NCBI GenBank assembly: GCA_964606295.1
Contig: CAZSFR010000003.1
Location: 1-40,615 of the forward strand
Reading direction: 5' to 3'
DNA length: 40,615 bases
Source of the DNA: JAGOPB01 sp964606295
GTDB taxonomy: Bacteria > Patescibacteriota > Minisyncoccia > Phycocordibacterales > UBA9973
A program made the position numbers and the translations under genes. Shown here one piece after another: positions 17,323-23,130 of the stretch. Under the pieces are notes generated by a model, which was given only the letters and a program-made list of their open reading frames with translations, was not told the origin of the DNA and ran no database searches. Position 1 is the stretch's first letter; each line of letters opens with the position of its first letter.

Positions 17323-17757
17323 TTATTTTATCTTGTCGTAGACCCAGATGAGTGTCAAAAGACACCATGTCACCCAACTGGCTATTTCGCTTTTTCTTAA
17401 TGCTTTACTACTCTCCTCCTTCTTATTTTCACTAATAATATGAAGACGAGTATAATTGGCAATATGCCCAAGAGCTATAAAAACAATACTGAACCCATCA
17501 CCTCCCACAGTAAGAATGGTATATATTAGGAACAGCTGAGGTGTTACTCGTAGAAGTATGCTTTGGATACCGCGGGCGAAAGGGGAATCAAATCTCAATT
17601 TTTTTCTTGCAATGTGTATTGCACCAACAGATGTTCCAATCAGAGTAATTACTGACAAAATACTATCAGCCCTAGTCCATAACGTATCTGCATTTTGCAG
17701 GAAGGTAACAATCAAAAAAACAATGACGATTGCCCATGCGCTATAGATAGCGAGCAT
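17323..17757 (-). CDS. four-helix membrane protein of unknown function
   Basis: 144 aa from ATG 17757 (MLAIYSAWAIVIVF). A GTG ten codons upstream (17787) would add RRSYNGTSQ and cannot be excluded. Hydrophobic segments lie around residues 5-18 (AWAIVIVFLIVTFL), 32-46 (ILSVITLIGTSVGAI), 70-95 (VTPQLFLIYTILTVGGDGFSIVFIALG) and 127-140 (WVTWCLLTLIWVY), separated by short basic loops. I recognise no family and no catalytic motif. The gene converges on the GT2 operon and has its own terminator. Confidence 0.7.
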   Translation of the reverse strand: MLAIYSAWAIVIVFLIVTFLQNADTLWTRADSILSVITLIGTSVGAIHIARKKLRFDSPFARGIQSILLRVTPQLFLIYTILTVGGDGFSIVFIALGHIANYTRLHIISENKKEESSKALRKSEIASWVTWCLLTLIWVYDKIK

Positions 17758-17770
17758 TTGGCTGGTGCCG

Positions 17771-17881
17771 TTGTATGATCTTCTCACAAAAGCAGCTCAT
17801 CACAAATGGGCACTTGAAGTCGAAAAGCGTTTAGCGGGTTATGTCAAAAAAAATCTGATCATTGATCAGAAAAATAAATAG
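17771..17881 (+). pseudogene. orphan C-terminal coding fragment
   Basis: The plus strand reads LYDLLTKAAHHKWALEVEKR then LAGYVKKNLIIDQKNK and stops at TAG 17881. This looks like a real, charged, helical protein tail and has its own strong terminator 18 bases later. There is no start codon with room for a gene, because the region to the left is occupied by the opposing membrane-protein gene. I interpret it as the surviving end of a gene whose front was lost. Family not recognised. Confidence 0.45.
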
Positions 17882-17898
17882 ACTATTCAAACAAAAAA

Positions 17899-17927
17899 GC
17901 TCGGACATTATGTTCCGAGCCCTTTTT
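17899..17927 (+). terminator. terminator after the orphan fragment
   Basis: GCTCGGA (17899-17905) and TCCGAGC (17914-17920) form a 7-bp stem with an 8-nt loop, preceded by six A and followed by CCTTTTT. Good bidirectional terminator. The remaining stretch to 18088 holds no other gene. Confidence 0.85.
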
Positions 17928-18088
17928 ATTTCAATAAGTAGTTTGTGATAGTCTCTGACCCAAGAGTGCTGGTATGAAAAATCTTTTAAGACTTATGTTT
18001 GTAATATTTTCCAGCATAATACGGCTACTTTACTGTAGGTACGAACTGAGTTTCGATTTTTGTACATCTCGTGGGAAAAAATTTACAT

Positions 18089-18739
18089 ATGAAAAACTCC
18101 AAAAACAATAATCAAAAAAAGGGGACGTCAGATGATACAAATTTGGCTGAGAAAACCTGGAAAACAGGATGGACTTATATAAGGACGGTAGTAGACACAG
18201 CCAATGAACCATTTTTGCTACTAGATGAGGAGCTTCATGTCATTGCTGCAAATTATGCATTTTATACATTATTTGAAGTTCGAGCAGGGGACACAGAGAA
18301 TAGATTACTGCAAGATCTTGGTCAGGGTGAGTGGAATATTCCTACTTTGCAGAAACTTTTGAAAGACATTTTGCTTCACGATACGTTTTTTCGAGGTTTC
18401 GAGATGTCACGAGATTTTCCTGCGATTGGTAAGAAAGTGATGCTTTTGAACGCGAGACGGGTACACTTGAGTAATAACAATGCTACACAATCACACAAAT
18501 CAATTATCTTGCTTGTCATTGAGGATATAACAGAGATGTCCAGCATAGCAGAAAAGTTGTCAAGAAAAACAAAAAAATATGAAAATAACATGATTGAGAG
18601 GGCTGAAGAGTTGGATGTACAGATTGCCGAATTATCGCACCTGAACAAATCTGTTACTGAATTTAAGCCTGCAATAGCTGAGCTTGCGTCTGTTGTTGAT
18701 GGTCTTAGGATTGGTATTGAACAGCTTGGTAAAAGATAA
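18089..18739 (+). CDS. solo PAS-domain protein with coiled-coil tail
   Basis: 216 aa, no membrane segment. Residues 22-150 closely resemble the PAS module found in CheB/CheR fusion proteins and hybrid kinases: TWKTGWTYIRTVVDTANEPFL, LDEELHVIAANYAFYTLFEV, LGQGEWNIPTLQKLL, FEMSRDFPAIGKKVMLLNARRV, and ILLVIEDITEMSSIAEKL. The rest (150-216) is a predicted coiled coil with no kinase, methyltransferase or DNA-binding output. It may be a detached sensor that works with a partner, possibly the adjacent sigma factor (ends 38 nt apart, opposite strand) or the kinase at 21136. I chose ATG 18089; a GTG six codons upstream (18071) is the alternative. Confidence 0.8.
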   Translation: MKNSKNNNQKKGTSDDTNLAEKTWKTGWTYIRTVVDTANEPFLLLDEELHVIAANYAFYTLFEVRAGDTENRLLQDLGQGEWNIPTLQKLLKDILLHDTFFRGFEMSRDFPAIGKKVMLLNARRVHLSNNNATQSHKSIILLVIEDITEMSSIAEKLSRKTKKYENNMIERAEELDVQIAELSHLNKSVTEFKPAIAELASVVDGLRIGIEQLGKR

Positions 18740-18777
18740 AACACAGAAAATCATGCTAGGAAGGAGAATTGTCTTAT

Positions 18778-19311
18778 CTAGATTACTGGTTGCAAAGTTG
18801 CACTCCCGGGAGTGTTTAGGTAGTATAAGACTGCAAGCTTTTCCATACCACGGTGGATTTGGACAGCGACAGTATTTTTTAGTTGGTTTGTAGCGCGAGC
18901 TATTTCCTGGAGTGACATATCATCGACATAATGCATAGAGATAACAGCACGATACTTTTCTGTTAGTAGAGGAATTAGCAGGATTGCATTTTTTCCATCC
19001 ATAATATTAAAAAGGCGGTCAGAATCATCAATAGCAATTTGAAATCCCTTTTCGGTGAGTGCGTCGAGAGAAACGGATTTGTTTTTGCGATACTCGTCAA
19101 TGATGAGATTGTTCAATACGTGAAAAAGGAATGCCTTCATCAAATCAATCTTTCCAAATTTGGTCAGATACTCCCATGTTTTCAAAAATGTAATCTGCAC
19201 CAAGTCTTCAGCAAGTTCCTTATTGCTTATCTTAAAAAACGAACGCTTTAAAAGCAATTTTTCGTAATCTCTATATGCGTCAACCAATGTTTCTTCTTTA
19301 GTGATTTTCAT
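18778..19311 (-). CDS. ECF-type RNA polymerase sigma factor
   Basis: 177 aa, the size of group 4 sigma factors. Region 2 is visible as LLKRSFFKISNKELAEDLVQITFLKTWEYLTKF and FLFHVLNNLIIDEYRKNKSVSL; region 4 is LLTEKYRAVISMHYVDDMSLQEIARATNQLKNTVAVQIHRGMEKL. Regions 1 and 3 are lacking, as expected. No anti-sigma factor with a membrane anchor is adjacent; the neighbours are a solo PAS protein (convergent) and a broken (p)ppGpp synthetase upstream on the same strand. A TATAAA lies only 4 nt before the ATG, so a leaderless message is possible. Target promoters cannot be inferred. Confidence 0.88.
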   Translation of the reverse strand: MKITKEETLVDAYRDYEKLLLKRSFFKISNKELAEDLVQITFLKTWEYLTKFGKIDLMKAFLFHVLNNLIIDEYRKNKSVSLDALTEKGFQIAIDDSDRLFNIMDGKNAILLIPLLTEKYRAVISMHYVDDMSLQEIARATNQLKNTVAVQIHRGMEKLAVLYYLNTPGSATLQPVI

Positions 19312-19353
19312 AAATTTTATACAATATTTTACGTTTTAGGATCTTATTAGAAC

Positions 19354-19901
19354 TTATTGTGCGACCTTTATTTTCTTAATTTGCGAAACTATATCTTCAA
19401 GTTCTTTTGAACCCTTTTCTATGTGATCTTTCATGACACCTTCCAAACGCTTTTTTAGAGCCACATATATATCTTTATCAAGTGTTCGTATTTTCGCGTC
19501 TTCCTTATATAAAATATCGTGCTCAACCTCGGCCCAAGCATGATTCAATAGTAACGTAAGTTGTATTTCACATTTGAATCTCTAAACCGTATATACTTGG
19601 AAAGGCGTAGTCTGTTTTGGACAAACGAGACAATGGCATGCATGACGCGATATCCGGATACTCTGAAGGCTTTTTCCAATTTCAGTTTTTTACCAAATTC
19701 ATTTTTCAACCCTCTGATCATTTCATGCCTGTCGCTTTCAGAATAGAAAATCACTCGTATGCCTGCGATGTCCTCTATCTCACCAAGTTCTGAATAGATT
19801 TTTCCCTTTCTTCTTTATCTTTCAACCTTCTCTTCCAAACTTCGTATCTCTTTCACTCTGTACCTCGTATTGGTCAATGATTCTTTGGGTGTTTTTTTCA
19901 T
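19354..19901 (-). pseudogene. broken RelA/SpoT-type (p)ppGpp synthetase domain gene
   Basis: Read on the minus strand from ATG 19901: YRVKEIRSLEEKVER, an in-frame TAA (19817-19815), then RRKGKIYSELGEIEDIAGIR, VIFYSESDRHEMIRGL and GYRVMHAIVSF. A frameshift follows near 19576, after FRD, and the next frame gives KCEIQLTLLLNHAWAEVEHD, LDKDIYVALKKRLEGVM and a Lys-rich end. These are hallmark motifs of the RelA/SpoT nucleotidyltransferase domain (DIAGIR, GYR, HAWAExEHD). One inserted T, making GATTTCAAATGT, would restore the frame. With a nonsense codon, a frameshift and a missing N-terminus this alarmone synthetase is dead, unless sequencing errors explain both lesions. Confidence 0.85.
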
Positions 19902-19912
19902 TATGCGCAACT

Positions 19913-20164
19913 TTAAACATACTTGCCATCAAATTGAGACAATAGTTCTTCTATGCACGCAGGGCATTTTGTGAATTGAACAGAGATTTCCTCCTCAGAA
20001 TCTCTCCTGTGTATGTATGAAGGCTCTTCAAAATGCCAATCGCCATCATATTTGAATGCATAGCAACAGTGGCACATTTTCAATACCTCGGTCGCTTCTC
20101 GTAACGCTAGTTTGTTCCTATAGCTTTCTACCCAATTTTCGGATTTTGCAATCTTTTTATTCAT
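19913..20164 (-). CDS. small zinc-binding protein
   Basis: 83 aa. Two Cys clusters, CHCC (about residues 31-34) and CPAC (68-71), flank an acidic aromatic middle (DGDWHFEEPSY, RRDSEEEISVQF), consistent with one zinc-ribbon. N-terminus is basic and helical. No signal peptide. Family not recognised. It lies 11 bases upstream of the broken (p)ppGpp synthetase gene on the same strand and was probably its operon partner. The 295-bp gap upstream, shared with the divergent response regulator, is very A/T-rich and holds phased repeats. Confidence 0.65.
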   Translation of the reverse strand: MNKKIAKSENWVESYRNKLALREATEVLKMCHCCYAFKYDGDWHFEEPSYIHRRDSEEEISVQFTKCPACIEELLSQFDGKYV

Positions 20165-20346
20165 ATATTTAATCTTTATTTAGTACCGATGTTTTCCATA
20201 GACTCAGACTTCTTATACCGGCGCTGATAATTCGACCTTTCCTCTTATTCATATGTTAATATAACTTAGAAATATATTAACCTAATCTTAATCTTACACT
20301 AAAAAAAATATTATACAAGTCAGAAATCAAAGTTTTCAAGCACATT

Positions 20347-20390
20347 CTGTGGATTATCTGTGGATAAGCTTAATAAAATCTTAATAAATC
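20347..20390 (+). promoter_or_regulatory. four contiguous 11-bp units: two DnaA-box-like, two CTTAATAAA repeats
   Basis: Four back-to-back 11-bp units occupy 20347-20390. The first two begin CTGTGGAT and contain TGTGGATTA (20348-20356) and TGTGGATAA (20359-20367), the latter a perfect DnaA-box complement (TTATCCACA). The next two begin CTTAATAAA (20369 and 20380). Eleven-bp tandem repeats are the usual layout for OmpR/PhoB-family operators, and an OmpR-family regulator starts 70 bp downstream. Flanks are highly A/T-rich with more TTAAT motifs. Confidence 0.5.
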
Positions 20391-20447
20391 ATTTTAATTA
20401 GTCTAATACTAAGTTAATATTCATTTGCGAAATATCTATTTAGATGA

Positions 20448-20453
20448 TATACA
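20448..20453 (+). promoter_or_regulatory. -10 element of the response-regulator operon
   Basis: TATACA lies 6 nt before ATG 20460, so the transcript would be leaderless. No convincing -35 at 17 bp, as is common for activator-dependent promoters; the phased repeats end about 58 bp upstream. Confidence 0.4.
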
Positions 20454-20459
20454 TAGTAA

Positions 20460-21128
20460 ATGGCAATCTTAATTATTGAAGACGAGAAGAAGTTGGTAGA
20501 TATCTTGAAGCGAGCACTGAAGGGCGAGCGCTATTCAACAGACGTGGCATATGACGGAGAAGAGGGATTGAGCAAAGCCTTGAAAAATAACTACAGCATA
20601 ATTCTCCTTGATATTATGATACCCAAAAAAGATGGGCTCGCTGTTTGTAGGGAGCTTCGAGCACACAATGTTCATACCCCGATCATAATGTTGACGGCTC
20701 GGGGTACTATCGCTGACCGAGTGGATGGTCTCGACGCTGGTGCGGATGACTACCTAGTCAAGCCTTTTGGGTTAGACGAGCTCTTTGCTAGGATTCGAAC
20801 AGTTCTCCGTCGCAGAAAAACGACTGAACCAGATATAAAAAAGGTAGGCAATCTTGTTATAGATAGAAAGAAACATGAAGTCACTCGTGCAGGTAAAAAT
20901 ATCAATCTTGCTCCAAAGGAATATAAACTCTTAGATACACTCATAACCCATCAAGGAGAGGCAGTAAACAGACGAGAGCTCATCGATAACGCTTGGGGGC
21001 CTGATTTCAAAGAGAACAGTAATGAATTAAATGTCCACATAAAATATCTTCGCGATAAGATTGATGGTGGAAAAAATAAACCGCTTATCCACACTATTCG
21101 TGGTGTTGGTTTTACAATAAAGGAATAA
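20460..21128 (+). CDS. OmpR/PhoB-family response regulator
   Basis: 222 aa. Receiver domain (1-118): acidic IIEDE pocket, phosphoacceptor D51 in LLDIMIPKKDG, switch Thr in MLTARG, Lys in LVKPFG. Winged-helix DNA-binding domain (about 127-222): APKEYKLLDTLITHQGEAVNRRELIDNAWG, then ELNVHIKYLRDKID and IHTIRGVGFTIKE. It would bind direct repeats as a dimer when phosphorylated by the histidine kinase 7 nt downstream. The ATG follows a TATACA by six bases and has no Shine-Dalgarno. The 11-bp phased repeats upstream are a plausible autoregulatory site. Confidence 0.95.
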   Translation: MAILIIEDEKKLVDILKRALKGERYSTDVAYDGEEGLSKALKNNYSIILLDIMIPKKDGLAVCRELRAHNVHTPIIMLTARGTIADRVDGLDAGADDYLVKPFGLDELFARIRTVLRRRKTTEPDIKKVGNLVIDRKKHEVTRAGKNINLAPKEYKLLDTLITHQGEAVNRRELIDNAWGPDFKENSNELNVHIKYLRDKIDGGKNKPLIHTIRGVGFTIKE

Positions 21129-21135
21129 CTTCAAG

Positions 21136-22677
21136 ATGATGATTTCGCGTAAAATAAAAAATAGAAGAATAGAAAAGAAGTCGAGCGAGATTGAACCAAC
21201 TGAACAAGATATTGTCTTGGACAGTATTCCCGCCTTAATTTACTTTAAAGACAAAAAGAACAACTTTTTGCGAGTTAACAAGGCATTTGCGTCATTTATG
21301 GGAAGAAAAAAAGAGGAGCTGGAAGGCAAATCGGTGTTTGACTTGTATACAAAGAAACAAGCCGATATTTCTTTTGAAGAGGACAAAGAAGTAATGACTT
21401 CTGGAAAACACAAAAATATTATGATAGAAGCGATTGATGTTAAAAACAAAACTAGATTAATTAAAACTGAAAAAATTCCATACCGTGGGAAAAATGGAAC
21501 TATTTTAGGGGTTATTGGCTTTTCTGTTGATGTGACAGATAGCGAGCGCATGAAAGAAGACATGCAAAATTCGGAACTGCGATTTCGTAGGTTATTTGAG
21601 ACTTCTCAAGATGGAATACTTATTCTCAATTCTGAAACCGGTCAAATTGACGAAGTCAATAGATTCCTTATTAGTATGCTGGGGTATACTCATAAAGAAC
21701 TTTTAAAGAAAAAGTTGTGGGAAGTCGGAGCATTTGTCGATATTAATAAATGCAAAGAATCGTTCAAGGAAACACAAAAAACGGGATACGTTAGGTATGA
21801 GGATATGCCTCTCCAGACAAAGGATGGTAGATTCATACATGTAGAATTTGTCAGTAATTTATATATAGAAGGTAATAGCAAGGTTATTCAATGCAATATC
21901 CGCGACATAACTGATCGTATGAGTTTGGAACTAGCAAAGGAACAAAATAAATTTCTAGAAGAAGAGAAAAAGAAGCTAGAATTTATAGCGGAAATAAGTC
22001 ACGAATTTCGGACGCCGTTGGCGATAATAAAAGGCAATATTGATCTTGCATCAATAGATGCAAAAAAGAAGAAGACAAAGTTTGATAGCAAAGTGCTCCG
22101 TCGTATTAATGATGAGGTAAAGTATTTGAGTGACCTTCTGTCAGACATGACATTACTTATCACGACCTCGTCCCAGTCACAGAACATGATTATAAGGGAA
22201 GTTGATATTGATAAGTTAATCAACAGATGTATCAAAAGATGGGAAGCAATTACTTTGAAAAAGGATATTTCTATACATAAAAAATCTACTGAGGTTACTA
22301 TTTTGGGTGATGAAAAATACTTAGAAAGGCTATTTATTAATATAATAAAAAACGCCATCGTGTACGGTAAACATGGTGGACGGATACAGATAAACGTTTT
22401 AAAGAAAAAAGACGAAGTGGAAATAAGCTTCGCCGATAATGGTATTGGAATGAATAAAGAAGATCTAGAAAGCATATTCAATCGTTTTTACAGAGCAGAT
22501 AAATCATATATTTCAAACAAGTATAGTGTTGGGTTGGGACTTGCAATTGTAAAATGGATTGCAGAAGCTCACGGGGGTAGAGTTAGTGCAACGAGTTTAG
22601 GATTGGGTAAAGGATCTACGTTTACAGTGTTCTTGCCTTTACCGGGGGGGGGCAGGAAAGGCCCTAAACTAGCTTAA
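21136..22677 (+). CDS. cytoplasmic PAS-PAS sensor histidine kinase
   Basis: 513 aa with no membrane helix. Two PAS domains: residues 24-135 (DSIPALIYFKDKKNNFLRVNKAF ... GVIGFSVDVTDSERM) and 146-262 (RFRRLFETSQDGILILNSETG ... CNIRDITDRM). A short coiled coil leads to the HisKA box AEISHEFRTPLAIIKGN with phosphoacceptor H289. The HATPase domain has N-box FINIIKNAIVYGKHGG, G1 FADNGIGM, F-box FNRFYRADKS and G2 GLGLAIVKWIAEAHGG. It pairs with the response regulator just upstream. Being soluble, it probably senses an internal cue such as redox state or a small ligand. A run of nine G (22644-22652) lies in the last codons. Confidence 0.95.
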   Translation: MMISRKIKNRRIEKKSSEIEPTEQDIVLDSIPALIYFKDKKNNFLRVNKAFASFMGRKKEELEGKSVFDLYTKKQADISFEEDKEVMTSGKHKNIMIEAIDVKNKTRLIKTEKIPYRGKNGTILGVIGFSVDVTDSERMKEDMQNSELRFRRLFETSQDGILILNSETGQIDEVNRFLISMLGYTHKELLKKKLWEVGAFVDINKCKESFKETQKTGYVRYEDMPLQTKDGRFIHVEFVSNLYIEGNSKVIQCNIRDITDRMSLELAKEQNKFLEEEKKKLEFIAEISHEFRTPLAIIKGNIDLASIDAKKKKTKFDSKVLRRINDEVKYLSDLLSDMTLLITTSSQSQNMIIREVDIDKLINRCIKRWEAITLKKDISIHKKSTEVTILGDEKYLERLFINIIKNAIVYGKHGGRIQINVLKKKDEVEISFADNGIGMNKEDLESIFNRFYRADKSYISNKYSVGLGLAIVKWIAEAHGGRVSATSLGLGKGSTFTVFLPLPGGGRKGPKLA

Positions 22678-22737
22678 AGACCAAGTTTGTATCGACACAT
22701 AGTCGTTATTGCCTTTAAATGCGTGGTCTTTTGTGAC

Positions 22738-22767
22738 CCACTTTCTCTACGGAAGGTGGTTTTTTTG
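22738..22767 (+). terminator. terminator of the two-component operon
   Basis: CCACTTTC (22738-22745) pairs with GAAGGTGG (22752-22759), one G-U pair, 6-nt loop, followed by a long T run. The rest of 22678-22920 holds no other gene that I can support. Confidence 0.85.
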
Positions 22768-22920
22768 TTTTTTACTCAAAACGCTTCTCTCGTCATTAAG
22801 CATGACAACAAATAATTATTCTTGTCATCTTTCTCTGTCTTAAACGGCATATCAAGTACAGACATTACTAGTAATGAAAGTCGACTGTTGGTACTCACAA
22901 TAATACAAAATAACAAAAAT

Positions 22921-23052
22921 ATGCTTTGGACGATTGCAATAGTACTCTTTATTCTTTGGCTTGCGGGTTACAGTTTTCATTTCGGAGGCAACACGATTCA
23001 TGTTCTTTTAGTTGTTGCAGTCATTTTGTTAATTGTGCAACTCCTTTCTTAG
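22921..23052 (+). CDS. lmo0937-type small membrane protein
   Basis: 43 aa, MLWTIAIVLFILWLAGYSFHFGG then NTIHVLLVVAVILLIVQLL. Two hydrophobic helices joined by a short Gly/His turn exactly match the plan of the lmo0937 / DUF5670 family of tiny membrane proteins, often stress-induced in other bacteria. I start it at ATG 22921 because this gives the family N-terminus (MLWTI); in-frame codons further upstream are not family-like. It sits between the two-component operon and the surface-protein gene, with its own terminator-delimited space. Molecular role unknown. Confidence 0.85.
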   Translation: MLWTIAIVLFILWLAGYSFHFGGNTIHVLLVVAVILLIVQLLS

Positions 23053-23130
23053 TGTCACATGTGATTGTGGCTCACATTTGATCAAGGTAGCGTGTCACTA
23101 ACTTATTAATCTTTAATTTTACAAATAAAC

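Noticed and set aside
20348..20367. Replication origin, from two DnaA-box-like 9-mers in A/T-rich DNA
   Set aside because: Only two boxes, no dnaA, dnaN or gidA nearby. Kept as a regulatory-repeat finding, not called an origin.
22644..22652. Phase-variation switch controlling the histidine kinase
   Set aside because: Slippage cannot truncate the catalytic domain because the tract lies after all conserved boxes; listed only as a minor observation.
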